From NCBI RefSeq assembly GCF_001866005.1, contig NZ_MLQR01000028.1:1-64000 (forward strand): 64,000 nt of DNA, given 5' to 3'. The notes below the pieces were generated by a model that ran no database searches, had not been told where the DNA came from, and was given only the letters and a program-made list of their open reading frames with translations. Below, piece after piece: positions 55,499 to 64,000 of the stretch. Origin of the DNA: Anaerobacillus alkalilacustris (GTDB taxonomy: Bacteria > Bacillota > Bacilli > Bacillales > Anaerobacillaceae). The position numbers and the translations under genes are program-made. The first letter of the stretch is position 1, and each line of letters starts with the position of its first letter.

Positions 55499-56065
55499 TT
55501 AGGTTTTTGTCGTTTCGTTTTTTGAATTTTTCGCCTCATATTGTTCCTTAACGATACCATAATAAGCGACATCCTCATAAACTCCCCACTTTAGCACATG
55601 TTGCGGAAATGTTCCTTCGTGCCTTAGACCAACCTTTCTCATCACCCCAATAGAAGGTTTATTTTTTTTCATGACACAAGCCCAAATACGATTCAAATGT
55701 AAATCTTTAAAGGCAAACTTAATAATACACTTAGAAGCCTCTGTTGCATACCCATTATCCCAGTAAGGTTTACCTATCCAATAAGCTAGCTCTCCCCTGT
55801 TGTGATTGAGTGCTATATTTAACATTACACATCCCACTACTTCCAAACTACCTTTTAAAACAATAGCAAAAGTGTAACTACTACCTTTTTTCATTTTCTC
55901 ATTAATTATTGTAATCCATTGTTGGGCTAAACCATCAGGATAAGGATAAGGAATGTGTAAAGTAGTTTTAGCCAAGTCAATATTTGTAGCTAAACTTTGT
56001 ACAACGAGCGCATCCTCAATGACAAACGGTCTTAATAATAATCGTTTCGTTTCAAAGTAAAGCAT
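55499..56065 (-). CDS. GNAT acetyltransferase, RimJ/RimL type
   Basis: 188 aa from the ATG at 56065 (GGTGGGGAG upstream; an ATG 12 nt earlier overlaps it). Typical start ETKRLLLRPFVIEDALVVQ, substrate-loop AYWIGKPYWDNGYATEASKC with the acetyl-CoA contact, then LNRIWACVMKKNKPSIGVMR and KVGLRHEGTF. Family members acetylate protein N termini or small amines; target unknown. Confidence 0.87.
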   Translation of the reverse strand: MLYFETKRLLLRPFVIEDALVVQSLATNIDLAKTTLHIPYPYPDGLAQQWITIINEKMKKGSSYTFAIVLKGSLEVVGCVMLNIALNHNRGELAYWIGKPYWDNGYATEASKCIIKFAFKDLHLNRIWACVMKKNKPSIGVMRKVGLRHEGTFPQHVLKWGVYEDVAYYGIVKEQYEAKNSKNETTKT

Positions 56066-56343
56066 TCCGCTCCCCACCTTTTATTATTAGAACCTAATGG
56101 CATTTTAATAAATTTAACAATTCATTATTCTCGCCACTATGATACAGTTACGCCGACCTGTTATTAACCAGTTATAGTTTATGCAACTCGAATTTGTAAT
56201 TAGAGTTAGTCCACTTAATTTTTCTGAACTATTTAAACATACCAATAAATCACGTTACAATTTATCCTAAATTTATCAACGGAAAAATTCCATCTATTTT
56301 CTAAACAAAATTCCTTATTACCATAGATGGCAAAAAAACACTA

Positions 56344-56372
56344 TTGTTAAAACGTAAGAATAATATTATTAT
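56344..56372 (+). promoter_or_regulatory. Promoter of the stand-alone RNA
   Basis: TTGTTA (56344-56349), 17-bp spacer, TATTAT (56367-56372). Confidence 0.55.
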
Positions 56373-56379
56373 ATAAGTA

Positions 56380-56633
56380 AGAGTTAACAAACATAAGAAA
56401 CAACTCCTGCGATGAACGTAGGCTTAAGATGTCTCAAACCGATGCATTGTTTTCGGGAATTCAACATTGTTATTTTGACAACACGCCAAGTAAGCGAATT
56501 GGACGTTGGAGAAATAGCTGCGAGTACCCACCTGCTTAGAGCGGGTTTTGAGACACTACGAGCTACGTCAGAGCGGGGAAATTCTACATAATAAGTCATT
56601 CAAAGCCTGCTTATAAAAGCAGGCTTTTTTCGG
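56380..56633 (+). ncRNA. Structured stand-alone RNA, 6S-like
   Basis: A ~200-nt rod closed by helices TCCTGC/GCGGGG (56405-56410, 56573-56578), ACGTAG/CTACGT (56416-56421, 56563-56568) and an 11-bp TGTCTCAAACC pairing with 56544-56555 (one bulge). Inside is a large open region whose 3' strand carries a small hairpin (ACCC...GGGT, 56526-56546), then a further upper arm. Own promoter and a strong terminator frame it, and no coding frame fits. A long rod with a central bubble is the 6S RNA architecture (mimic of an open promoter that binds RNA polymerase); the assignment is by shape, not by sequence match. Confidence 0.55.
56602..56631 (+). terminator. Terminator of the stand-alone RNA
   Basis: AAGCCTGCTT / AAGCAGGCTT (10-bp perfect stem) plus TTTTTT. 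Confidence 0.9.
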
Positions 56634-56662
56634 TTATTATAATTTAATCAAACTAAGTTTTG

Positions 56663-56791
56663 TTATCCGTTAACGTCTTTACGTTGTATTTCTGAGCGAG
56701 TAATACTTATATTCTCTTTTTGTAAACGCTCTCTTTTCACTTCTCTCAAAACTAAACGTATTGTTTTTCTTATTCTTTTCCTATTTTCCAT
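56663..56791 (-). CDS. Possible small basic protein, 42 aa
   Basis: ATG at 56791, stop 56665-56663. MENRKRIRKTIRLVLREVKR then ERLQKENISITRSEIQRKDV: strongly basic, helical. GGAG lies 11 nt upstream, slightly far. Unrecognised; may be real given its orderly composition. The surrounding 56640-57190 region otherwise holds only inverted repeats. Confidence 0.35.
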   Translation of the reverse strand: MENRKRIRKTIRLVLREVKRERLQKENISITRSEIQRKDVNG

Positions 56792-56959
56792 GAATAACAA
56801 CACTCCATTTTCTTTAGATTTGTTTTCATGTTTAGAAATACCTAAGCCCTCACTAAATTTTTCTGGTATTTCAAATAATAACTACTTCACTTATTGAGGT
56901 ATTTAGTGAAGAACTTTTCTAGCTGAGTGAATTTCATATTACATTAATCAAGCGAAATC

Positions 56960-57009
56960 AAACTATAACTAGTTGAAAGAGCACGTACCGTATTAACTAG
57001 TTATAGTTT
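56960..57009. repeat. 15-bp perfect inverted repeat
   Basis: AAACTATAACTAGTT (56960-56974) and AACTAGTTATAGTTT (56995-57009), 20-nt loop. A near copy of one arm (AACCAGTTATAGTTT) occurs at ~56166-56180, on the other side of the ncRNA. Flanking segments GAGTGAATTTCAT and GAGTGAAATCCAT are direct repeats. Confidence 0.65.
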
Positions 57010-57195
57010 CGTAGTCGAGTGAAATCCATTAAGCTAAAATTTATTGATTACATTCTAAAAAAGCATATGAATAAAAAAATTAATTTATGACAGTATTTTG
57101 ACGTTAAAAATAAAAAAAGCTTAACCTCAATATAATCAGTGGGCTTTTATTATCCACATTAATTGAAAATTAAACTTACTAAATAAGTGTAATAA

Positions 57196-57630
57196 CTACG
57201 CTTTGTTACCGTTAAACAACTCCAAAAACTGTCCATATCCTTTTTCTTCTAGTTGTTCTATTGGAACAAAGTCCAAGGAAGCAGAATTTATACAATACCG
57301 AAGATGTGTAGGCGGTGGTCCATCTTCAAAGACATGTCCTAAATGGGAATTAGAGTTTTTTGTTCTTACCTCAGTCCGAATCATAAAATGACTAATATCT
57401 GTTTTCTTCACTATTAAATCATCACTAATTGGTTTCGTAAAACTCGGCCATCCACATCCTGAATCATATTTATCTATCGAAGTAAATAGTGGCTCCCGTG
57501 AGATAATATCAACATAAATACCTTCTTTTTTATTATTCCAATATTCATTTTGAAAAGGCGGTTCAGTTCCGTTATTCTGTGTAACTTCAAACTCAATCGC
57601 AGTCAATCGTTTCTTTAAATCGTCACTCAT
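57196..57630 (-). CDS. msrB: Peptide methionine (R)-S-oxide reductase MsrB
   Basis: 144 aa from the ATG at 57630 (GAGGTG; overlaps the end of msrA by 8 bp). Reduces Met-R-sulfoxide. Family blocks: [50 protein letters not shown] and [11 protein letters not shown], with the catalytic Cys in RYCINS. The zinc CxxC pairs of some MsrB forms are absent, as in B. subtilis. Translationally coupled to msrA. Confidence 0.93.
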   Translation of the reverse strand: MSDDLKKRLTAIEFEVTQNNGTEPPFQNEYWNNKKEGIYVDIISREPLFTSIDKYDSGCGWPSFTKPISDDLIVKKTDISHFMIRTEVRTKNSNSHLGHVFEDGPPPTHLRYCINSASLDFVPIEQLEEKGYGQFLELFNGNKA

Positions 57631-58159
57631 TGTCATCACCTCTCCAATGTTTTTTAATAAAGCCCGCACGTCCTGATCCGACATGGTATAAGGAATAGTG
57701 TACTGGATCTTTTTTGTAGTAGTCTTGATGGTATTCTTCACCAATATAAAATTTACTAGCTGGAATAATTGGTGTGACAATTGCCTTTGAAAAACGGCCA
57801 CTTTCTTCTAACTTTTGTTTCGACACTTCCGCCTGTTGTCGCTGATGCTCACTATGATAAAAAATTGCTGTTTGATATGATTGACCTCGGTCATTAAATT
57901 GCCCACCGGGATCTGTCGGATCAATTTGCTGCCAAAACAGTTGTAATAGCTTCTCATATGGAAATACACTGGAATCAAAGGTGATTTGCACAGCTTCATA
58001 ATGACCAGTATCTTCCCGACAAACTTCTTTATAAGTTGGATTTTCTTTATGACCACCCGTATACCCTACTACAACATCCAAAATACCTTCCTGTTCATGA
58101 AATGGTTTCACCATACACCAAAAACATCCACCAGCAAATGTAGCCTTCTCGACTGGCAT
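57623..58159 (-). CDS. msrA: Peptide methionine (S)-S-oxide reductase MsrA
   Basis: 178 aa. Catalytic motif [20 protein letters not shown] near the start, [13 protein letters not shown] [30 protein letters not shown] and [10 protein letters not shown] near the end. It repairs Met-S-sulfoxide with msrB. First gene of the pair; oxidative-stress repair. Confidence 0.94.
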   Translation of the reverse strand: MPVEKATFAGGCFWCMVKPFHEQEGILDVVVGYTGGHKENPTYKEVCREDTGHYEAVQITFDSSVFPYEKLLQLFWQQIDPTDPGGQFNDRGQSYQTAIFYHSEHQRQQAEVSKQKLEESGRFSKAIVTPIIPASKFYIGEEYHQDYYKKDPVHYSLYHVGSGRAGFIKKHWRGDDNE

Positions 58160-58238
58160 ACTATCACCCCTTTAAATAGTATCGATTAATTATACCAATT
58201 GTTCCCTAGAAAATCTCAAAACATGCTTATAAGAAAAG

Positions 58239-58515
58239 GGCAACTCATTAATTACGAGTACCTGTTCCTGTGCCACTCTGTTTCCATTTTCGCAAAGCAG
58301 TTGCAAAATAATTCTAGCTTAGCTTAATTGAAAGGGCTTGACCAAAATCTTTTTTTGCTTCCGAATGCTTCTGAGCACCTACTAATAAAGCTCTGAAGTA
58401 TGCTTCTCAATTTGCTTGACGAGTAGGGACCGTAAGATTAAATCGCAACCCTTTAAAGACGAATTACAAAGTATATTTGACTGAAGTAACCAATCTAGTA
58501 AGGTAAAGCAGACAG
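58239..58515 (+). repeat. Dispersed repeat R, copy 8 (decayed)
   Basis: About 275 bp with many changes: CTGTTCCTGTGCCACTCTGT, TTCGCAAAGCAG, GACGAGTAGGGACCGTAAG and AAAGCAGACAGCTTC align with full copies, but the ends are worn. It again stops close (~8 bp) to a terminator. No gene in 58160-58520. Confidence 0.6.
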
Positions 58516-58522
58516 CTTCAAA

Positions 58523-58580
58523 ATATAAAAAGTCTAACTTATTGAGCATTTCCATGCCCATTTAGTTAGACTTTTTATAT
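58523..58580 (-). terminator. Terminator after sbcC
   Basis: 16-bp perfect stem ATATAAAAAGTCTAAC / GTTAGACTTTTTATAT with a 26-nt loop. Confidence 0.8.
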
Positions 58581-58593
58581 ATAAAGATATCTT

Positions 58594-61500
58594 TTACATT
58601 GAAATCGTATTCCCGTAATATTTAACTGAACTTCCAGCTTGTGATGCAGTGACTTCGAAACGAGCATCAATACGTTCCTTTAATTCAGGTACATGTGAAA
58701 TAACTCCGACTAATCTACCTGTACTTTGTATTTCAATTAACGTTTCAATCGCATTTTCTAACGATTCTGGATCTAATGTTCCAAATCCTTCATCAATAAA
58801 CATTGTTTCCATCGAAACACCACCAGCATAGCTTTGAACAATATCCGCTAGCCCTAACGCTAACGATAAAGATGCCTTAAAACTTTCTCCACCAGATAAA
58901 GTTTTAACATGACGAGAACTACCCGTATATTGATCAAATGCGAGCAGTTCAAGACCACTTTGGGCATTCCCTTTCGAACGTTCAGTTTTTCTCTGTAGTT
59001 GGTACCGACCATTTGTCATTTTATTTAGTCTACCATTTGCAGCTAGTAAGATTTGATCTAAAAAAGCAGCTAAAACATAACGTTCAAAAGTCACACGATA
59101 CGTATTTCGACCAGAAGCAATATCGGCTAACTCTCCAACCGTTTTATACTTCTCTTCACTTTCGGCCATTTGCGAATTAATGTTTACAATCGCCTCATGA
59201 ATTCCGATATTTGTTTTCACTTTATGATAAAGACTGTTTCTTCTTGCCTGAAGTTGCTCTATTTCATCACATATTAATTGCAATTTTTCGTTCAATTTTT
59301 CCATATTCGGCTTTTGGGCCGTTTCAAGTCGCAATACTAAATCTTGATAACGATCGGTAACAGATCGCAATTCCTCACGATAAGCCTGGACATTGGCTTC
59401 TAATTTCTTAATTTCAAATTCTGGAATTTTGACTTGGCGATAATGCTCTACAGACAAAAATCCTAATTTATCTAATTTGTTTTTAAAGGCGTCATGCAAA
59501 TTAGTTTGCCTCGAGAGCAATTCTGTAACTACTTTTTGTAAAGAAGAAATAGACCCTTCGTTAGAGGCTATTTTCTGAATCGTATTATTGACCGATTGCT
59601 CTGCTATTCGTAGTGTTCGTTTCATCGATTTTAATTTCTCTTCTACAGCAATCAATGTATCTCTATAAGCAGCTTCATCTCTCATATTTTCAGGAAGTGT
59701 TTCTGATAGCCGTGTGAGATCTCTTCTTTTTTCTACAAAGGTAGTATAGTTTAATTCATGTTCTTCGTTTGTTTTTCTTAAAAGATCAGACAAATGAGTC
59801 TTTTCTGCTGTCAATGCTTGAAGCTCCTCTTCTAACTTTTCTGTTCTCTTAACAGTTTCTTCTAAGTTTTTCAGTTCTTGAGCCATATTTTTGCATTGCG
59901 ATTGAAAATGCTCTTCTAGTTCTTCTAAAGCATATAAAGACCGTAATTGATAAGGGAGCAATTCGTTTACTTCATCAGCTAGGGCAATGACACGATCCAT
60001 ATGCGTTTCAAACTTCGATTTTGCCTCATAATAAGCTGCATCAATTTGTTGTTTCTTATGCTCAAGCTCTTTAACTTCCTTTTGAATTTTTTTCATTTTC
60101 TCTTCTGTTGGCATACCTTCGGGCATTAATGCCATATTCGGGTGATGCTGAGAGCCGCAGACTGGACAAGGGTCTTCATTCTTAAGCTGTTTAGCAAGAA
60201 TACCTGCTTGTCCTTTGCTCCAAGCTTGTAAAATTTCCTCTAACTGATCATTTTTTTCTGATAAATCTTCCTCAATATCATCACGATCGTCTTCTGATTG
60301 TGTGTAAAGCTTTTCTAAAGTAATTAGTTGTCTTTTGTTTTTTAATAATTCACTAACCTTTTCAAGCATTCTTTGCTCATTCGCAAGCTTCATTGAAATA
60401 TCAGCCTGTTGTAGCTTCGCTTCGTGGATAGCTTCTTTTTCTTTATTTACAGTTTGTAATTTTTCTTCAAGTATTGTTAATTTGTGATCAAACGAAATTT
60501 TATTTGCTTTTGTTTTTTCTATTGAAGCAGATAACTTCTTGACTTCTTTCTCAAGAGTAGAAAATGAAAGAACCTCATTTTCTAAATTTTGCAAACGACT
60601 AATTTCTTTTTGACAAGCCTCACGTTCGCTAGCCTTCTGCTCTTCTAGCTGTAAAATCTCTTGTTTTTCATTTAATATCGATTTTAGGCTTTGGTTAAGG
60701 CCTTCAGCAGTGTTCAACTCTTGTTGCTTCGCTAAAACTTGACGATCAACTTCAATACATTGTTGCTCATATTGTTGTAAGATCATTGCTCTGTTAGCTA
60801 ACTGAATAGCTTCCACCTGTTTTTCGATCGTCGGTAATTGTGCCTCTAGCTGCTCTTTTTGTAAAAATAATTTCTCTTTTGTTTCTAACTGCTCGATTAG
60901 TTCCTTAGCTTGATGAATTTCCTTTTGCACTAATTGACGGTGATCCTCCTTCGTAGCAATCGTTACCGCTTGTGCTTGAAGGCTTGTTTCATCTTCTTTT
61001 ACTAGTTTTGTTAATTCTTCTAGTAACTCTGCAACGTTAACAAAATCTGCATTCATTAATTCTTTAAGTTTTTCATTACCTTCTCCTTGAATTCGACTTA
61101 TAAACGTCTTACGTTCAAGGATGCTTTTATCAACTTGCTTTTTAAGTTGGTTAGCTGTATCTTTCAGCTTCTCTTCAATATTTTTGTAGTTTTCTGTATG
61201 AAAAAGCTTCTGCAAAATTTTCTCTTTATCTTTACTATCCGAAACTAATAATTTACGAAACTCTCCTTGAGGAATCATCATAATTTGCCGAAATTGCTGA
61301 CAGTCTATTTTCATGATTTCGTTAATTTTTTCATCAACTTCACGTACGTTCGATGCGAGCAGCACTTCTGTTTCACCGATTTCAAAAAGCTCAGCTTTCG
61401 CACCTTGCGTCGTTGTCCCTTCACCTCGAGTTTTTTTCTTTTCTTGTTGAGGACTTCGAACAATTAAATATTGTTTCCCTCTTAATTCAAAGAGAAGTGA

Positions 61501-61737
61501 CACTTCTGTTAAGGTTGTATCTTGTGCAAACTGACTTCGAAGATCATTTCCTATACGATCGTCACCACTTGCTTTTCCATAAATTGCAAAGCTAATTCCA
61601 TCAAATATCGTCGTTTTTCCGGCACCTGTAGCACCAGAAACAACAAACATCGTTTTTTGCCCTAGTTTTGTAAAATCCACCTCTTGTTTATTAGCATAAG
61701 GGCCAAAAGCTTGCATCGTTAATTTTAAGGGTTTCAT
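58594..61737 (-). CDS. sbcC: Nuclease subunit SbcC
   Basis: 1047 aa, SMC/Rad50-like ATPase partner of SbcD, cutting hairpins and DNA ends. N-terminal Walker A SGATGAGKTTIFDGISFAIY, long coiled coils (~190-860) interrupted at ~524 by the zinc hook DPCPVCGSQHHP, then the C-terminal signature VKTLSGGESFKASLSLALGL and Walker B MFIDEGFGTLDPESL. Its ATG shares one base with the sbcD stop (TAATG), hence coupled translation. GGGAGG site inside sbcD. Confidence 0.94.
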   Translation of the reverse strand: MKPLKLTMQAFGPYANKQEVDFTKLGQKTMFVVSGATGAGKTTIFDGISFAIYGKASGDDRIGNDLRSQFAQDTTLTEVSLLFELRGKQYLIVRSPQQEKKKTRGEGTTTQGAKAELFEIGETEVLLASNVREVDEKINEIMKIDCQQFRQIMMIPQGEFRKLLVSDSKDKEKILQKLFHTENYKNIEEKLKDTANQLKKQVDKSILERKTFISRIQGEGNEKLKELMNADFVNVAELLEELTKLVKEDETSLQAQAVTIATKEDHRQLVQKEIHQAKELIEQLETKEKLFLQKEQLEAQLPTIEKQVEAIQLANRAMILQQYEQQCIEVDRQVLAKQQELNTAEGLNQSLKSILNEKQEILQLEEQKASEREACQKEISRLQNLENEVLSFSTLEKEVKKLSASIEKTKANKISFDHKLTILEEKLQTVNKEKEAIHEAKLQQADISMKLANEQRMLEKVSELLKNKRQLITLEKLYTQSEDDRDDIEEDLSEKNDQLEEILQAWSKGQAGILAKQLKNEDPCPVCGSQHHPNMALMPEGMPTEEKMKKIQKEVKELEHKKQQIDAAYYEAKSKFETHMDRVIALADEVNELLPYQLRSLYALEELEEHFQSQCKNMAQELKNLEETVKRTEKLEEELQALTAEKTHLSDLLRKTNEEHELNYTTFVEKRRDLTRLSETLPENMRDEAAYRDTLIAVEEKLKSMKRTLRIAEQSVNNTIQKIASNEGSISSLQKVVTELLSRQTNLHDAFKNKLDKLGFLSVEHYRQVKIPEFEIKKLEANVQAYREELRSVTDRYQDLVLRLETAQKPNMEKLNEKLQLICDEIEQLQARRNSLYHKVKTNIGIHEAIVNINSQMAESEEKYKTVGELADIASGRNTYRVTFERYVLAAFLDQILLAANGRLNKMTNGRYQLQRKTERSKGNAQSGLELLAFDQYTGSSRHVKTLSGGESFKASLSLALGLADIVQSYAGGVSMETMFIDEGFGTLDPESLENAIETLIEIQSTGRLVGVISHVPELKERIDARFEVTASQAGSSVKYYGNTISM

Positions 61738-62885
61738 TAACAACTGCCTCCCTTTTTTCCATCAACATCATCAATGATTGCTGTAAGAACTTGTTTTTTC
61801 TCATCTGTAAAGCTGCTGACTGTCATTTCTTGATAAAAATCAGAAAACAATTCTAAGGTGCCCTTTTGATTACTAGTATCAATTTGGAACATCCCAGATT
61901 TTTTTGCATCTAATTGCTCGATTTTTCGCTCCAAATGCAGAACATTCGGATAAACTGATCTAAGCTTACCGATTGGATCTATTAGTGCTCCCTCATCTAA
62001 TAATGAAATCTTTAAATAATCGTCTACTCGCTGATCTTGGTAAAAGCTAATATCCAATAATTGATCTATATATCCTTCAATAATTCTCATATCTCTTTCA
62101 GGTGCTAAACTCTTATATTGAACTGAAACTGCACCTTGTTTATCTATTGTTACTACGGATACGGATTTACTTTGTTTCGCTTCGGAAAATGAGTATTTCA
62201 TTAACGATCCAGAGTAATAAACAGTCGGGTGGTTAATGGCAGTAGGACTATGGAGATGGCCTAAAGCTGTATAGTGAAAAGGTGAAAAGACTTCTGCACT
62301 AACACATTCTGAACCACCGACCGATAAAGATCTCTCCGAGTCAGATTGTAACCCTCCTAGAACAAAGGCATGTCCTACCAAAACGTTGGACTCATTTGGG
62401 CTTAAAGACTTTTCTATATTGTCGATAATACGTTTCATTGCGTCTTCATGACTAATAATTGATTGATCATCTAATAGATGACGTATCGTTCCGGGTTCAG
62501 CGTAAGGAATTAAGTAAAAGTTGACCCCATTTATTTGAACGGGTTTCGGATTATTTGTTGCTTTACCTTCAATATATAAATTACTTTTTCGAAAAAGCTG
62601 ATTTCCAAAGTGAATTCGTTCGGCGCTGTCATGGTTTCCTGAAATCGCCAAAACAGGAGTGTTTAGCTCGGTCGTAATCGTAAATAGCACGTCATGCAAA
62701 AGATCAACAGCAGCAGTCGGCGGAACAGAACGATCATATAAATCACCAGCAATCACTACTGCGTCCGGTTTTTCAACTTCAACTAGTTCAACAAACTGTC
62801 TAAGCATATGCTTTTGATCTTCTGTCATATGAATGCCATGTACTAATTTACCTAAATGCCAATCGGCAGTATGAATAAACTTCAA
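61737..62885 (-). CDS. sbcD: Nuclease subunit SbcD
   Basis: 382 aa, Mre11-type metallophosphoesterase. Metal motifs in order: IHTADWHLGK, VVIAGDLYDRSVPP, LAISGNHDSAERIHF, and LVGHAFVLGG, TALGHLHSP. It supplies the nuclease active site for the SbcCD complex. First gene of the pair; AGGAGG site. The 62886-63222 spacer upstream is AT-rich with no clear signal. Confidence 0.94.
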   Translation of the reverse strand: MKFIHTADWHLGKLVHGIHMTEDQKHMLRQFVELVEVEKPDAVVIAGDLYDRSVPPTAAVDLLHDVLFTITTELNTPVLAISGNHDSAERIHFGNQLFRKSNLYIEGKATNNPKPVQINGVNFYLIPYAEPGTIRHLLDDQSIISHEDAMKRIIDNIEKSLSPNESNVLVGHAFVLGGLQSDSERSLSVGGSECVSAEVFSPFHYTALGHLHSPTAINHPTVYYSGSLMKYSFSEAKQSKSVSVVTIDKQGAVSVQYKSLAPERDMRIIEGYIDQLLDISFYQDQRVDDYLKISLLDEGALIDPIGKLRSVYPNVLHLERKIEQLDAKKSGMFQIDTSNQKGTLELFSDFYQEMTVSSFTDEKKQVLTAIIDDVDGKKGGSC

Positions 62886-63222
62886 TGTGTTTCTCCTCCT
62901 TTTTAAAGCTTACATATTTAGTTCTATATCTTAATATTAATAAGCGCATGAATTATTATCAAAATAACATAGGGTCCTTCTCTATTTTAGCACAACAATA
63001 ATGAGTAGTTATTAACCTATTTGTATCCTTTAGTCACCACTAATAGTAGTTTAACTTTTCCGAGCTTTATGGGCGTTGGTCTTACCTAAACTCTGCGTTT
63101 CTTTAAAGTTTTGAGCTGTCCTATCTAAAGTAAGGGTCAAGTAACATTTTGAATTATATTGTTATTCCAATTCTTATCTTTAATTGAGCTAACTGCATAT
63201 TCAGTGTTGTACAATAACAAAA

Positions 63223-63267
63223 GATAAGCATTACCACCATCGTTAAAACGATGCGGCAATGCTTATC
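63223..63267 (-). terminator. Terminator overlapping the DUF523/DUF1722 stop
   Basis: GATAAGCATT / AATGCTTATC outer stem with an inner CATCGT / ACGATG hairpin; minus side ends TTTTG. Confidence 0.75.
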
Positions 63268-64000
63268 GATAATCTCTCCCTTTTCCTGAATCACTTATTT
63301 CAACCAACTTTTCAGGATAAGGTGAAAAATAGGTTTGTTTCAATAAATAATTATTTTCAAAACGAATTGCCCATGATTTTAGTAAACTCGTCACGCTACT
63401 AAGAGGTACTTTCTTTTTATGATATTTGTCTAGTATTGTCATAAAAAATTCGCGTTCCTTTAAAGATAAATCCTTTGAGAAATACCCAAACACATGCTGA
63501 CTTACATTAATATTAGACGTATATTTAGGAAGTTTATTTACTAATTGAAATAACAATGTTTCATATTCGTCAAAAATCACTTGTAACGGTTTTTTTTCAT
63601 GATTTCCAACAACATTACCTAATTTCTTTAATATTGTTGGTTGATAAGCCATAAATAAGTATTTGTTGTGTGCATGAAATTCGACTAAATCGGAAATTAA
63701 TCCTTGCTTTTTTAGGCTATGAAAAGATGCTATCGTAAAAAGTTTTGTAAAAAAATGTTCACGGATCGTAAAGTTTTTTAGTCTCCCTTCATCCTCGACT
63801 GCCAAATAACCAAACTGCTCTTGAACTTTTCCACCAAACAAACCATTACTCATTCGAACGACAGGAGCTTTTTCTTTTCCACTATAAACTTTCACATCAT
63901 TCAAACCACAGCTAGGCGAACGACTTTTCAAAATAAATCCATCTATCTCCCCAACTTCAGCAAGAAACTTCGATGAAAACTCGTTCATTTTATTTGTTAA
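63263..64000 (-). CDS. DUF523 and DUF1722 protein (5' end outside the window)
   Basis: At least 245 codons; the frame stays open to base 64000, so the start is off the edge, and an internal ATG at 63988 is not the real start. The visible part is the end of DUF523 (GFILKSRSPSCGLNDVKVY, a conserved Ser-Pro-Ser-Cys-Gly loop) followed by DUF1722/YbgA (LVEFHAHNKYLFMAYQPTIL, YFSKDLSLKEREFFMTILDK, PLSSVTSLLKSWAIRFENNY). The first DUF523 half with its CLLG-type Cys should lie beyond the edge. Function unknown; some DUF523 proteins are linked to thiol or sulfur chemistry. Confidence 0.85.
   Translation of the reverse strand, partial: LTNKMNEFSSKFLAEVGEIDGFILKSRSPSCGLNDVKVYSGKEKAPVVRMSNGLFGGKVQEQFGYLAVEDEGRLKNFTIREHFFTKLFTIASFHSLKKQGLISDLVEFHAHNKYLFMAYQPTILKKLGNVVGNHEKKPLQVIFDEYETLLFQLVNKLPKYTSNINVSQHVFGYFSKDLSLKEREFFMTILDKYHKKKVPLSSVTSLLKSWAIRFENNYLLKQTYFSPYPEKLVEISDSGKGRDYR

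Noticed and set aside
56384..56599. 71-codon minus-strand frame across the ncRNA
   Set aside because: It is the complement of the paired RNA strands; no ribosome site, and the promoter and terminator point the other way.

Overview
The window is a piece of a low-GC, endospore-forming Bacillaceae chromosome; I cannot name the genus from sequence alone. Evidence for this is the cotJA-cotJB-cotJC spore-coat operon, KapD (sporulation control), a LipC-like spore lipase, bacillithiol biosynthesis (bshB2-yojF), the GlcT/RAT/ptsG glucose switch, YhaM and YkpA/YfmM-type ABC-F proteins, together with consistently strong AGGAGG-type ribosome binding sites and sigma-A promoters. I saw no rRNA, tRNA, CRISPR array, prophage or intact transposase.

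Layout. 0.2-8.5 kb: yhaM, an unknown 241-aa gene, folE2, a flavin nitronate-monooxygenase-like enzyme, a DUF4349 lipoprotein, a GNAT plus carbon-nitrogen hydrolase pair, and ypcP. 8.8-12.7 kb: a fosmidomycin-resistance-type exporter, then a glycine riboswitch with its own promoter and terminator, followed by an ACT-domain gene and a UPF0210 gene. 12.7-23.3 kb: a DHH phosphoesterase broken by an in-frame TGA, topB, rarD, a gamma-carbonic-anhydrase-like protein, two ABC-F genes and kapD. 23.8-28.3 kb: ptsG preceded by two tandem glcT genes; each of the two gene boundaries carries two RAT antiterminator targets. 28.4-36.5 kb: HtrA-like protease, U32 peptidase-family protein, small proteins, LipC-like hydrolase, an NAD-binding protein and an RlmI-like methyltransferase. 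36.5-38.5 kb: a long structured leader ending in a terminator before a DUF2294/MpsC-like gene, then cotJABC. 38.6-44.1 kb: the siroheme/sulfite (or nitrite) reductase operon yezD-sir-DUF3906-cobA/hemD-sirB, with a decayed second reductase gene upstream. 44.2-55.1 kb: patA, a gamma-glutamylcyclotransferase-like protein, an MCP with a C-terminal sensor domain, uvsE, a MATE exporter, an esterase, ampS, small unknown genes and bshB2-yojF. 55.5-64 kb: GNAT, a stand-alone 6S-like RNA, msrA-msrB, sbcD-sbcC and a DUF523/DUF1722 gene cut by the window edge.

Two repeat classes thread through the window. One (R, about 60-350 bp) begins near AAGAAAAGCGCAAGCGCC and ends near GTTAGAAATTTATAAATTC; most well-preserved copies put that second end next to an intrinsic terminator. 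The other (P, two copies about 100-130 bp) resembles the hairpin-rich right end of IS200/IS605 elements. The most interesting signals are the duplicated RAT-terminator circuit, the glycine riboswitch in front of ACT/UPF0210 genes, the unassigned leader at 36.54-36.72 kb, the ncRNA at 56.4 kb, and the terminator-adjacent repeats. Functions come from recognised motifs and family knowledge; no database search was run.
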